This document shows positions 16,896-26,800 of a stretch of DNA of 64,000 nt, piece by piece (the stretch's first letter is position 1; every line of letters starts with the position of its first letter). Under the pieces are notes generated by a model. It did not search any database, was not told where the DNA came from, and worked only from the letters and a program-made list of their open reading frames with translations. The stretch covers positions 13,622 through 77,621 of the forward strand of contig JADJZR010000006.1 of NCBI GenBank assembly GCA_016715645.1. Direction: 5' to 3'. A program made the translations under genes and the position numbers. Origin of the DNA: Elusimicrobiota bacterium. GTDB lineage: Bacteria; Elusimicrobiota; Elusimicrobia; FEN-1173.

Positions 16896-19500
16896 TACGA
16901 GCGATTCTTCGGCCAACGTGACGCCCATCATGCGGCAATATCGGGCGTTAAAGGCCAAAAACCCTGACGCGTTGTTGTTTTTCAGGTTGGGCGATTTTTA
17001 CGAGCTGTTTGAAGACGATGCCCGCAAGGCCGCGCCAATTTTGGAATTGGTTTTGACTCAAAGGCAGGGAGTGCCCATGTGCGGGTTTCCCCATCACGGT
17101 TTTTCAGGATATTTGGGCAAATTGTTGAAGCACGGGTTGCGCGTGGCCGTGGCCGAACAGCTGGAAGACCCGTCCTCGGCCAAGGGCATGGTGAACCGTG
17201 ACGTGGTCCGTGTGGTGACGCCTGGCACGGTGTTGGAAGAAGAATTGTTATCGGCCAAAGACAACAATTATTTGGCCGCCGCGTGGGTGGACCGTGGCGC
17301 GGCCGGGTTGGCCTGGGCCGATATGTCCACGGGCGAACTGCGGTACGCGCGGTTTGAAGGCGACGAGGCGGGGCTTCGCCGGTTGTCGGACGAACTGGGC
17401 CGCATCAGCCCGCGGGAAACTCTTTGGCCGGAAGGAACGGTGGCTCCGGTGGGTCGGTCGGTGACGCGGGTGCCTCTTCGGGTTTATCTTGACGACGGGA
17501 TTGAACGCCGGGCCGCCTCCTTGTTTGGCACGACCGGGCTGGAAGGGTTTGGTTTAACCCCCGCTCACCCCGCCCGACCGGCCTTGTGCGCCCTTTTAAG
17601 TTACGTGGAAAAAAACCAGCCCGCCGCGGTCGGAGCCCTGCGCGCGCCGCAGTCGTGCAACGTGGACGAATTTATGTCTTTGGACGAAGGGGCGATTCGA
17701 CGGTTGGATTTGTTGCCGGAACCCGGGGCGCGGATGGGGGGACCTTTGAACTCGTTGTGGGCTTTAATCGATCAAACCGCCACCGCCATGGGCGGCCGAC
17801 GTTTAAAGGCGTGGTTGCTTCGCCCGTTGATGGACAAGGCCGCGATCGTTGCGCGGCAAGACCGGGTGGAGTATTTTTTATCGGCGCGACGGGAACGCAA
17901 GGACCTTCAAACGCTGTTTCGAGAAACCGCCGATTTGGAGCGGATTCTGTCTCGGTTAACGGCAGGGACCGTGACGGGACGGGACTTGATCGCACTGCGC
18001 CGCACGTTGCGGCTCGCGCCGGAAGCGGGAAAAATTATCGAGGGGGCTCAGACCTGGGGGGGAGATCATCCCTTGGGCCCGTTGCAATCGGCGTTTCGCG
18101 TGCCGGTTGCGTTGCGGGACCTGTTGGAACGGTCTTTGGCCGACAACCCGCCCCAGCGCTTGGCCGAGGGGGGCGTGATCCGGGACGGTTTTTCCGCCGA
18201 ACTGGACGAACTGCGCACGTTCGCGACCCAAGGGCGGGGATGGATTTCCGGGTTGGAAACCGAAGAACGCAAACGAACGGGCATCACGTCGTTAAAGATC
18301 GGATTTACATCGGTGTTTGGGTATTATTTGGAGGTGTCCAAAGCCAACCTGGCCAAAGTGCCTCAAGAATGGATCCGAAAACAGACCCTGGTGAACGCGG
18401 AACGGTTTGTGACGCCGGAATTAAAAGCCCAAGAAGAAAAAATTCTGGGGGCTGATGAAAAAGCTCGGGGGCTAGAACGGGACCTGTTGGCTCAGGTCCG
18501 CGAAAAAGTTCTCAGCCATCGGGACTATTTGTTTTCGTTGGCTCAGGCGTTGGGCGAAACCGACGCTTTGGCTTCCTTGGCGGACACCGCTGAGCGGGGC
18601 CGCTGGGTGCGGCCGGTCCTTACGGACGATGACGAGGTGTTCATTGAACAGGGTCGTCATCCCGTGGTGGAACGGGTGTTGGAAACCCGGTCCGACGGGT
18701 CGTATGTGCCCAACGACGTGACCATCGGCGCCGCGGAACCCCGCCTGTTGTTGGTGACGGGCCCGAACATGGGCGGGAAATCCACGTATCTGCGCCAGGT
18801 GGCGTTGTTGTCAATTTTGGCGCAAATGGGTTCTTTTTTGCCGGCGGCCAAGGCCCGGTTGGGGTTGGTGGATCGGATTTTTACGCGCATTGGCGCGGGG
18901 GACGATTTGGCGGGGGGCGCGTCCACGTTTATGGTGGAAATGCGCGAGGTCGCCGACATTTTGCGTAACGCGACGCCGCGAAGCCTGGTGATCCTTGATG
19001 AAGTGGGGCGGGGAACATCCACCTACGACGGGTTGGCGGTGGCCTGGGCCACGGTGGAACGGTTGGCGGGGTTGCCTGAATCGGTCGGACCAAAAGTTTT
19101 GTTCGCCACCCACTATTTCGAGTTGACCGAGTTGGCGGAAAAGATGCCTCGGGTAAAAAATCACCACGCGGCCGTGCGTGAATGGGTTCGGCCGGACGGT
19201 CGGGCGGAATTGGTGTTTTTGCACCAAATCCTGCCGGGTCCGGCGGACCGATCCTACGGCGTTCACGTGGCCCAAATGGCTGGGATTCCGCCGGACGTGG
19301 TGGCCCGCGCCCGGGAGCTGTTGAAAGATTTTGAGTCGGGTCGAAAGGGGTCTGCGACGTCGGCGCCGAAAGCCGCTCAACGGGACCTATTCGAGATTCA
19401 TCCGGCGTTGGTGGCCTTGCGGGCGATTCAGCCGGACCGGTTGACGCCGATGGCCGCGTTGCAGGCCCTGGATGACCTCAAAGAAAAGAGCCTACCCTAA
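16888..19500 (+). CDS. mutS: DNA mismatch repair protein MutS
   Basis: Mismatch-recognition ATPase. The 870-aa product carries the mismatch-binding motif GDFYELFEDDA (Phe of GDFYELF, near residue 36), connector and clamp domains, Walker A TGPNMGGKSTYLRQ (about 625), and the ABC signature/Walker B stretch ending ILDEVGRGTSTYDGLA (about 705), then the helix-turn-helix dimerisation region. Length is that of MutS1. Located 0.6 kb before mutL, separated by a PilZ gene. Confidence 0.97.
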   Translation: MSDTSDSSANVTPIMRQYRALKAKNPDALLFFRLGDFYELFEDDARKAAPILELVLTQRQGVPMCGFPHHGFSGYLGKLLKHGLRVAVAEQLEDPSSAKGMVNRDVVRVVTPGTVLEEELLSAKDNNYLAAAWVDRGAAGLAWADMSTGELRYARFEGDEAGLRRLSDELGRISPRETLWPEGTVAPVGRSVTRVPLRVYLDDGIERRAASLFGTTGLEGFGLTPAHPARPALCALLSYVEKNQPAAVGALRAPQSCNVDEFMSLDEGAIRRLDLLPEPGARMGGPLNSLWALIDQTATAMGGRRLKAWLLRPLMDKAAIVARQDRVEYFLSARRERKDLQTLFRETADLERILSRLTAGTVTGRDLIALRRTLRLAPEAGKIIEGAQTWGGDHPLGPLQSAFRVPVALRDLLERSLADNPPQRLAEGGVIRDGFSAELDELRTFATQGRGWISGLETEERKRTGITSLKIGFTSVFGYYLEVSKANLAKVPQEWIRKQTLVNAERFVTPELKAQEEKILGADEKARGLERDLLAQVREKVLSHRDYLFSLAQALGETDALASLADTAERGRWVRPVLTDDDEVFIEQGRHPVVERVLETRSDGSYVPNDVTIGAAEPRLLLVTGPNMGGKSTYLRQVALLSILAQMGSFLPAAKARLGLVDRIFTRIGAGDDLAGGASTFMVEMREVADILRNATPRSLVILDEVGRGTSTYDGLAVAWATVERLAGLPESVGPKVLFATHYFELTELAEKMPRVKNHHAAVREWVRPDGRAELVFLHQILPGPADRSYGVHVAQMAGIPPDVVARARELLKDFESGRKGSATSAPKAAQRDLFEIHPALVALRAIQPDRLTPMAALQALDDLKEKSLP

Positions 19501-19517
19501 ACCCCAAGGAGGGAAGG

Positions 19518-19546
19518 TTGCCTAACGGGGCGGGTCTTGGTATGAT
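19518..19546 (+). promoter_or_regulatory. Candidate promoter of the PilZ gene
   Basis: TTGCCT (19518-19523), 17-nt spacer, TATGAT (19541-19546). The start codon is 36 nt further with a GGGAGGG Shine-Dalgarno, so this would give a normal leadered mRNA. Confidence 0.4.
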
Positions 19547-19582
19547 GTACGGGGCGGCGATTCGAACGACCTGGGAGGGTCT

Positions 19583-20023
19583 ATGTTGAAAACTGAAAAA
19601 CGCAATCACAAGCGATTTCCTGTTTTAAAAGATATGGCGGAACCCGTTGACTTGACGGTGATGGGGCCTTCGGCTCGGGAAGTGCCGGCGGTGTTGACCA
19701 ACCTGTCCGCCGGGGGAATGGCTTTGGTCGTGTTCGCCCACGTTTCGGGGGAATCCAAACTGAAACTGGTTTTGGACATTCATGGTTTGGAGGGGCTTGA
19801 ACTGCATGGGCGCGTTGCCTGGACCACGCCCAAAGGCGATACCACCGCTGTGGGGGTTGCCTTCGAACATCTCAAAAAAGAGACTGTTGACCGCATCAAC
19901 CAGATGGCGGAAGATTTTCAGGATTGCGAACTGAAACTGTCGTTTGGGGTCAAAGACGTGTGTTTTCTCAAGTGCCATTACTTTTCGTTGTGCGGGAAGC
20001 CGGTGAAGTTAAAATTGAACTAA
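19583..20023 (+). CDS. PilZ domain protein
   Basis: 146-aa cytoplasmic protein. KRNHKRFPV near the N-terminus supplies the RxxxR-type c-di-GMP-binding arginines (the first basic residue is Lys/Arg), and NLSAGGM (about 46-52) is the (D/N)xSxxG motif. The beta-barrel continues to VGVAFEHL. The Cys-containing tail (DCELKLS..VCFLKCHYFSLCGKP) is not part of the usual PilZ domain and could bind a metal. GGGAGGG precedes ATG 19583. Likely a c-di-GMP receptor with unknown output. Confidence 0.75.
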   Translation: MLKTEKRNHKRFPVLKDMAEPVDLTVMGPSAREVPAVLTNLSAGGMALVVFAHVSGESKLKLVLDIHGLEGLELHGRVAWTTPKGDTTAVGVAFEHLKKETVDRINQMAEDFQDCELKLSFGVKDVCFLKCHYFSLCGKPVKLKLN

Positions 20024-20035
20024 GATCCTGCCCGG

Positions 20036-20071
20036 CCCCCCCAGGGGGGGGGGGGGGAGGGGGGGGGGGGA
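20036..20071 (+). repeat. Poly-G/poly-C low-complexity tract
   Basis: CCCCCCC A followed by about 30 mostly G residues in the PilZ-mutL gap. Same character as the long tract after pgpA; may be partly artefactual. Confidence 0.6.
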
Positions 20072-20164
20072 GCCCGACAAGGGGTTGAACCGATTTTAAA
20101 GGCGGCCCCATGAACGGGGCTAAGAGCGCTTGAATGGACTGGAATTGTCTTTGAAGGAGATCGA

Positions 20165-22024
20165 ATGGGCAAGGTGCGGAAATTATCGGAAGAGATGATA
20201 CGGGGCATCGCCGCCGGCGAAGTGGTTGAACGGCCCGCGTCTGTATTAAAAGAGTTGATTGAAAACGCCGTTGACGCGGGAGCCACTCGGGTGGATGTGG
20301 AATGGCGCGAGGCCGGGCGCAAGCGGTTGCGGGTTTCAGACGACGGGGAAGGGATGACCCCGGAAGACGCCCGTTTGGCCTTGGAGCGGCACGCCACTTC
20401 TAAAATAAACGTTTTGGATGATTTAGAACGGGTGGGAACTTTTGGATTTCGAGGGGAAGCGTTGCCGTCGATCATGGCCGTTTCTCGGTTCGAGTTGGTC
20501 ACGCGCACACCGGGCGCCCAGGAAGGGTGGGCCATCCGGGCTGAGGGCTCAACGGTCACGTTCGACGGCCCCGCGGGCGCGCCCGTGGGCACCAGCGTGA
20601 CGGCCGACGATATTTTTTTCGGGGTCCCGGCCCGTCTTAAATTTTTAAAAACGGACGCGACCGAGCGGTCTTTGTTGTTTCGTGTGGTGGAAGACGCTTC
20701 GTTGGCCGCACCCCGCGTGGGGTTTCGGGTGGTGTCGGAGGGGAAAGAAGCGCTGTCGTTGCCGGCCGTGGACGACCCTTCACGCCTGTTGGAACGTTTG
20801 GAATCCCTGTGGGGAACCGAGCGGGTGAACGGATTGAAAGCCGTGGACGAAACCGGCCGTTACATGAGCGTGCGCGGGTGGGTGTCCGACGTGAACGAAC
20901 CCCAAACGACGGCCCGGTACCAACGGTTTTTTGTCAATCGCCGAGTGATCACGAACCGCCGTCTGTTGCACGCTCTTTACGATGGCTATCGAGGGCGCCT
21001 GTTGGTGGGACGCCATCCGGCGGCGTTGCTGTTTTTGGAGTTGGATCCGTCGTTGGTGGACGTGAACGTGCATCCGGCGAAACGGGAAGTTCGGTTGTCC
21101 CATGAATCGGAAGCCCACGACTTTTTGAGCCGGGCGGTGCAGAACGCGTTGAGCCGAAGCGTTCAAGCGCGGGCGGTGTTTGCGCCGATGGGCGGCACGG
21201 AAACGTCCGAAACGATATCCAGCGCGTCTCCGGCCGTGGGGGAACTTCGGGATCCGTTTGTCCCGACCAAAATTACCCGGTTTGAATCCCAATCCGCTTT
21301 TAATCTTCAAGCCCCTTTAAATCCCGAAGACCGATCCCCCGCAGACCAATGGGCTCCGGGGAAAGAAAGTTTCCTGGTGGACAGGTCCCCGGCCGAAGGT
21401 CCCCGAGGGGACGAATGTCCCCCTGTGGAGGGGTTGCGGATCCATGTGTTTCGGTCGGCGCGGTTTGAGGCGGTGGCGCAACTGTATTCCACGTATATTT
21501 TGGCGCGGTTGGAAAACCAATTTTTCTTATTCGATCAACACGCGGCGGCGGAGCGGGTGTTGTATGAAACGTTGTTTGAGCAAGCGACCAAAGAATCTCC
21601 GGCCAAACAGGCCTTGTTGTTGCCGTGGTTATGGGAACCTTCACCGGAGGCGTCCGAAATTGTGCGCAACCAAAAAAGCGATTTTGAAAAGTTGGGGTTC
21701 GGACTTGAACCGTTCGGCGGGTCGGCCTGGCGAGTGGTGGCTGTTCCGGGGTTGCTCAGCGAGGGGAACCGGGCCAGGGCGTTGTTGGAGGGATTGGTGG
21801 AAGACCTTTTGCTGGGTCGAATCCCGAGGGGATGGGACGCCTTCATCACACGGGCCGCCTGCCGGGGATCGGTGAAAGCCGGGGACCCTTTAACCGCGGA
21901 GGAAATGGACCGACTTATCAAAGATTTGCAGAGGGCGCCCCGTCCGTGGACATGCCCGCACGGGCGACCGGCGTTTTTGAGATTTTCCGATCAAGATTTG
22001 GCCAAACGATTTCGTAGGATTTAA
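20165..22024 (+). CDS. mutL: DNA mismatch repair protein MutL (endonuclease type)
   Basis: 619-aa GHKL ATPase. ATP-binding motifs: ELIENAVDAGAT (about 35), SDDGEGM (about 58), ATSKI and GFRGEALPSI (about 93). The C-terminal domain has DQHAAAERVLYE, matching the metal-binding endonuclease motif DQHA(X)2E(X)4E, plus ACRGSVKAGD and CPHGRP, so it should nick DNA itself, as in bacteria without MutH. The poorly conserved linker (about 340-430) contains a GGGGACGAATGTCCCC palindrome at 21415-21430. GAAGGAGAT precedes ATG 20165. Confidence 0.95.
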   Translation: MGKVRKLSEEMIRGIAAGEVVERPASVLKELIENAVDAGATRVDVEWREAGRKRLRVSDDGEGMTPEDARLALERHATSKINVLDDLERVGTFGFRGEALPSIMAVSRFELVTRTPGAQEGWAIRAEGSTVTFDGPAGAPVGTSVTADDIFFGVPARLKFLKTDATERSLLFRVVEDASLAAPRVGFRVVSEGKEALSLPAVDDPSRLLERLESLWGTERVNGLKAVDETGRYMSVRGWVSDVNEPQTTARYQRFFVNRRVITNRRLLHALYDGYRGRLLVGRHPAALLFLELDPSLVDVNVHPAKREVRLSHESEAHDFLSRAVQNALSRSVQARAVFAPMGGTETSETISSASPAVGELRDPFVPTKITRFESQSAFNLQAPLNPEDRSPADQWAPGKESFLVDRSPAEGPRGDECPPVEGLRIHVFRSARFEAVAQLYSTYILARLENQFFLFDQHAAAERVLYETLFEQATKESPAKQALLLPWLWEPSPEASEIVRNQKSDFEKLGFGLEPFGGSAWRVVAVPGLLSEGNRARALLEGLVEDLLLGRIPRGWDAFITRAACRGSVKAGDPLTAEEMDRLIKDLQRAPRPWTCPHGRPAFLRFSDQDLAKRFRRI

Positions 22025-22042
22025 GGGGAGGAGAATTAATTG

Positions 22043-22071
22043 TTGACAAAACCCTGTATTTCCATTAGATT
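22043..22071 (+). promoter_or_regulatory. Promoter of the 22078 envelope operon, leaderless layout
   Basis: TTGACA (22043-22048), exactly 17 nt, TAGATT (22066-22071), then TCTATC and the ATG at 22078. The predicted start site coincides with the start codon. No Shine-Dalgarno in between. Confidence 0.65.
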
Positions 22072-22077
22072 TCTATC

Positions 22078-23181
22078 ATGATGGAATTCTTGAGCCAGTA
22101 TGTGGAATTGATGGGGGACTTGGAATTTGCTCTTTACACGGGCATTTTCGTTTTTTCCGTCATTTTATTGTTTGGTTTGATCGGAAAATTGCTGGGCATG
22201 AAAGGAGAGGCCGTGCCGGCGGTGAGGGAAAAGAATTTGAACCCCGCCACGGCCCCTGGGAAATCGATCGACGTCAAGGGTCCATCCGTGGCCGAAACAT
22301 TTTTGGCGACGGCGGAAAAAAAGAACGCTCCCGTGCCCGTTGCAGAGGTTAAACCGGCTGACGCGGATGGAAAAAAAGAGGGCGGTTCCATCCCCGAGAA
22401 GGCGGCGGCGAGCGGCACGAAGGACATCGGTGTTTCCCCGATTGCCGGGACAGCGGCGGCGGATAGATTGGAAGGCGCGATGATGTGGGACGGAGACAGC
22501 GGAAAAAAGAAAAAAGGAAAAAACCCGCCCCCGCCGCCGGCGGCGCCGGTGCGAGTTTTGCCGCCAGGCTATGTGGACCCCAAAACGTCTGTCGCAAAAG
22601 AAAAAGAATCGGAAAAAACCGTGGTGTTAGTTCCCGGTTCCACCGATTCCGTTGCGGTCAAGGGCCAGGCCGAGAAATCGCCACCAGCGGCGGATTCTGC
22701 TTTGTCTACCGCGGCGGCGGTTCCGCCATCGACGGGCGCCGGTCCAGCCAGCGCTGGAACGGTATCCGCATCGGCGCAACCGGAGAAACCGCCGGCGGCT
22801 ACGAATCTCAAAACAGAAAGCACAACGGTTTCGAAAACCCCGGTCGCGGAGGGATCGGGGGATGGGGTGGACGCGAAACCGGGCGTGGATTTTCATATGT
22901 ACGAAACCTTGGTTCGACGAATCGCGGGTTTGGAGTCCGAACTAAAAAAAGACCCCTTGTATTTGGACCCCTTGATGAGGCGGGTGAGCGTGTCGGAAAG
23001 GAAGTTGGAAGAATTGAATGAGAAACTGAAAGCCCCCGCGATTAAAAATGTGACGGTGGAGGCGGCGGCTGTTCCGGCTGGAGTGGAATCGGAAGTGAAA
23101 GTGTTGAGGGAAAAAGTGGACCGTTTGCAAAAACTGTTGGAGCAATTGGCCGAAGGCCCAGCGGATGGAGTGGCCTCATGA
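22078..23181 (+). CDS. Membrane-anchored Ala/Pro-rich protein with C-terminal coiled coil
   Basis: Unrecognised 367-aa protein. One N-terminal membrane segment (about residues 17-41, FALYTGIFVFSVILLFGLIGKLLG), a long low-complexity Ala/Pro/Lys/Ser linker (45-265), then a coiled-coil-like C-terminus (about 275-360; VRRIAGLESELKK, RRVSVSERKLEELNEKLK, VKVLREKVDRLQKLLEQLAE). The linker could span the periplasm, or the coiled coil may oligomerise in the cytoplasm. First gene of the apparent operon running to the ExbB/ExbD/TonB genes; the stop overlaps the next start by ATGA. Confidence 0.7.
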   Translation: MMEFLSQYVELMGDLEFALYTGIFVFSVILLFGLIGKLLGMKGEAVPAVREKNLNPATAPGKSIDVKGPSVAETFLATAEKKNAPVPVAEVKPADADGKKEGGSIPEKAAASGTKDIGVSPIAGTAAADRLEGAMMWDGDSGKKKKGKNPPPPPAAPVRVLPPGYVDPKTSVAKEKESEKTVVLVPGSTDSVAVKGQAEKSPPAADSALSTAAAVPPSTGAGPASAGTVSASAQPEKPPAATNLKTESTTVSKTPVAEGSGDGVDAKPGVDFHMYETLVRRIAGLESELKKDPLYLDPLMRRVSVSERKLEELNEKLKAPAIKNVTVEAAAVPAGVESEVKVLREKVDRLQKLLEQLAEGPADGVAS

Positions 23182-23726
23182 CGCGAAAACAGCTTATGCT
23201 TTTCATTATTGCGGATTTGTTCATACTGGTTTTTTCAGGTCATGGGGCGTGGTCTCGCTATCTGATGTTGCGTGGGGAGATGTTGGCCCTGGGGGAAGAA
23301 ATGGATCCCTCCATTGAAAGAACAGTGGCGGTGGTTTCCGTGAACACCGCTGTTGATCCTTCGGGAGTTGATCCCTCACCATCCAAGACAGGGGGTGAAA
23401 AGGGTCCCGGAATGGAGGAAAACGGTGCCCCTGTTCCAGGGCCTGTTGAGCCTCCAGCGACCCCGTCCCCGCCGGCCCCTGTGAACCCCATCCGGAAAAC
23501 CTTCTCCTACGATAGCTCGAAGGCCAAAAGTGTCCAGTTGGTGGGTGACTTTAATAAATGGATGCCCCAAAATTTTGACCGAGACCCCAAAGGACGGTGG
23601 TCCCTGTCGGTCCCCCTGGCTCCGGGGGACTATTCTTATAGCTTTATCGTTGATGAAAAAACGATTCGAGATCCTTACCAACGCCGCACGGACGCCAAAG
23701 GCCGCTCTCTTTTAACCGTGAAGTAG
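23178..23726 (+). CDS. Membrane-anchored protein with glycogen-binding (CBM48/AMPK-type) domain
   Basis: 182-aa protein. An N-terminal hydrophobic segment (about residues 5-24) is followed by a Pro/Gly/Thr linker (50-100) and a C-terminal early-set carbohydrate-binding module (about 103-182): FSYDSSKAKSVQLVGDFNKW, RDPKGRWSLSVPLAPGDYSYSFIVD, PYQRRTDAKGRSLLTV. This is the CBM48/AMPK-beta pattern with the conserved Trp residues. What it binds outside the cytoplasmic membrane is unknown. Overlaps the upstream gene by 4 bp. Confidence 0.75.
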   Translation: MTRKQLMLFIIADLFILVFSGHGAWSRYLMLRGEMLALGEEMDPSIERTVAVVSVNTAVDPSGVDPSPSKTGGEKGPGMEENGAPVPGPVEPPATPSPPAPVNPIRKTFSYDSSKAKSVQLVGDFNKWMPQNFDRDPKGRWSLSVPLAPGDYSYSFIVDEKTIRDPYQRRTDAKGRSLLTVK

Positions 23727-23819
23727 TGTGGCGGTTGGCCGTTTTGTTGCATGACTTATAATCCGATGAAAATAAATAATCGCTCTCTAGGTTTTTTAAC
23801 TGTTTTGAAGGTTATTTCC

Positions 23820-23867
23820 CTCACCTGTCCCTTCGGGACATCCTCTCCCAAGAGGAGAGGAACGGGT
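23820..23867 (+). repeat. REP-like palindromic element before the TPR gene
   Basis: CCCTCACCTGTCCCTTCGGGACATCCTCTCCCAAGAGGAGAGG. It contains GTCCCTTCGGGAC and CTCTCC...GGAGAG stem arms, the same family as at 27610-27723 and 42765-42812. Its last arm AGAGGAGAGG doubles as the Shine-Dalgarno of the gene starting at 23868. Confidence 0.65.
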
Positions 23868-26800
23868 ATGTTTGTCCCCGTTGATTTTTTTCGGTGGGCC
23901 TTGGGGGCCCGATGGGCGTCCTTGGTTTGTGTGTTTTTTTCAGGGGTTGTTTTTGGCGCCGGGGAACCGAAAAAAGAAGTTCGCTCGGATCCTTTGCGGA
24001 CATTTCAATTCTCGTTTCAGAGCGAGGCGGTTCAAGAGGCGGTTCGAAATCAGCTGACGTTTTTGCATAAAGTGGCTCCCGGAGTGGAAGAGGTGGGGGC
24101 CCAACACGCCGTGGCCGATATGTTAATGGACCAGGGCAATTATTCCGACGCGGCCCGGTTGTTGAAAGTGTTGGCCGAGGCCCCTTCCAAAGACCCCTAT
24201 TTCCGTTATTCGATATTGATGCGGTTGGCGGCCTGCCAGATGCACTTGGGCCGATACACCGACGCGATCGGTTATTACACGGCTGTGCTGGAAGGACCCG
24301 TGCGGGCGTTGGTCCCGGAATCTATGATCGGATTGGCTGTGGCCCAGCTTTCAGCGGGGGATTCGGAGGGGGCCTACCGTCGTTACCGGGAAGTCGCGGC
24401 GCTTTACCCTGCGTACAAATCCCATCCGCGTTACATGCTTCCCATGGGGCTCATTCAATGGCAATCCCGGAAGTTTCAGGCGGCCTTGGATTCCTTGTTG
24501 CGCGACGATCGAAATCCCGCCAGCCAGTATTTTGCGGGCCTCTGTTATCGCCAATTGAGACGCTTTCCGGAAGCCAGCGGGGTGTTTCGGCGGATCACCC
24601 AGGAACATCCTGACACGGTCTGGGCCGACCGGGCCCGTTTTGAGTTGGGTGAAACCTTTTACACTCAGGGGGACTTTTTATTGGCCGCCCACACCTTTTC
24701 CGAAATTTATTTAGCCCACCGATCCCGGGACTGGGACAATTTGGCCCTTTACCGATTGGCGTGTTGCGATATTCGGCTGAAGAAATTTAAAGACGCGGAA
24801 ACCCGACTGGATCAGCTGGTTGTCCGCAAATTGGAGCCTTCTTTGGCCGCGAACACCCAATTTCTGTTGACGGATGCGTTGGCCGCCCAAGACAAGTTCG
24901 GAAAAATTATCCGTTTGTTAAAGCGGGGCCCCGACAGCAAACGGGCGTCGGAAAACTCTTACCGCTTGATTTGGGCCCACGCCGCCCAGGGTGATTACGA
25001 AAAGTCTGTGGGGTTGGCAAATAAGTTCCTGAGTGATGTGGAAGATTCAGAACTGAGTCCTCGAACGTTATTGTTACAAGCTTACTCTTACGAACGGTTG
25101 GGCAAGCGGGCGGAAGCCTTTGCGGCTTATCAGTTAGTGACGGAACATTTTCCCACCACGCCGTACGCCGCCCGGGCGGCGGAACTGTCGGCCATCAACT
25201 TTTTCCGAGCGGGGGAATACAAATCCATCGCTTCTCAGGTCGGAAGTTTGTGGCGGCGGGTGGACCCCGATATTCAAAAAAAGTTTCCCGAGACCCTCTA
25301 TTGGATGGGACATGCCGCCCTGCGGTTGCGTGATTTTGGGCAAGCCCAAAAATTGTTTCAGGACTTCGTGAAAATGGCCCCGCCGGAACACAACTGGCTG
25401 TCACAAGGATTGCGCGCCCAGGCGTTGGCATTTGCCATGGACAAAAGCGTCAAAGACGCCTTGCCCGTTTTGCAGAGGGCGTTTCAAAGCGCCCAGGAGG
25501 CGGACAACCGCCCGCTCATGGCCCAGCTCACGATGGACACCGCCAACATTATGTTTAATTCGGGCAAATACGAGGACGCGGCGTCCACCTATCGACGACT
25601 GGAGCAGGTGGATCCCAAAAACGAGCAACGGCCGTTCGCCCTTTACCAGCAAGCGTTAAGTCTTTATCGGGCGGAATATTACAACGAAGCCGCCGACACC
25701 TGGGAACGAATGGCTTCCCAATACCCGCGGGATCCTCGGGCGGGGGAATCGTTGTTCCGCGCGTCACGGACGCGCTTTGAGCTGGGCAAATATTTGGAAT
25801 CGGTGGCGGGTTACCAAAAGCTGGTGAGGGACTTTCCCAAGTCGGCCTGGATACGCGACGCGCGGTTTCAAATCGGGCAGGCTTACTTCAATGCCAAGGA
25901 ATGGACCAAGGCCATTGAGGCGTATCAGGATTTTAAAACACTGTTTCCGAATGATCCGGACCTGGCCCAGGTGGGAAATTATATCCAACTGGCTTCTTAC
26001 AATTCGGGCATGTCGGTGGCCGAAATGGAAGAGAAATTTCGCGGCCAGGTCAAAACGCCCGTGTTGGCCGACGTGTATTGGCGCGAAGGCGCCAAGTTGT
26101 TTAACGACAAAAAATACGATGAGGCTCGGGACAATTTCCAGAAAATTTTGTATGAATTTCCCAGTTCGTCGTGGGCGCCCCAAGCGTCGTTTTACCGGGC
26201 CGAATCGTTGTTTTATCAGGACAACTTTAAAGACGCGGCCTCGGCCTACGAAAGCTTTTTGCAGGGGTTTCCCGGCAACGCCAACGTGGCTCCGGCCCAG
26301 TTTCGGTTGGGCGTGTGCTATTTCAGCTTGAACAATTTCGATCGAAGCGCGGCGGTGTTTGAGGAGTTCACGCGGACGTTCCCTTCAGACGAACTGGCCA
26401 AAAACGCCCTGTTGAACACCGCCATCTCCTACGCCCGGTTAGGCGATGTGGACAAAACAACCCTCACCTATTTGACTTACGCGCAACGGTACCCGGACGC
26501 CGACGATGCGGGCGCCGCGATCGTTCAACTGGGACAGTTTTTGGAGAAGGTTGGCCAGGAAAGCCGAGCCCTGGAAACCTACCGACAGGTTCCGCCGAAG
26601 CGGCCGGAATACCCCCAAGCGTTGTATTTAATGGCACAACTGCACAAAAGTTTGTCGGAACCCGTAGGCGAAAAAAACGCTTACGAGCAGTTGATAAAAG
26701 TGTCGGCCAAATCTGACCCTTATCGCATCGCGGGGCTGTTGGCGTTGGCGGACATCTATTTGGTGGCCAACGACGCTGAGGGAGCGCTTTCGGTCTATTC

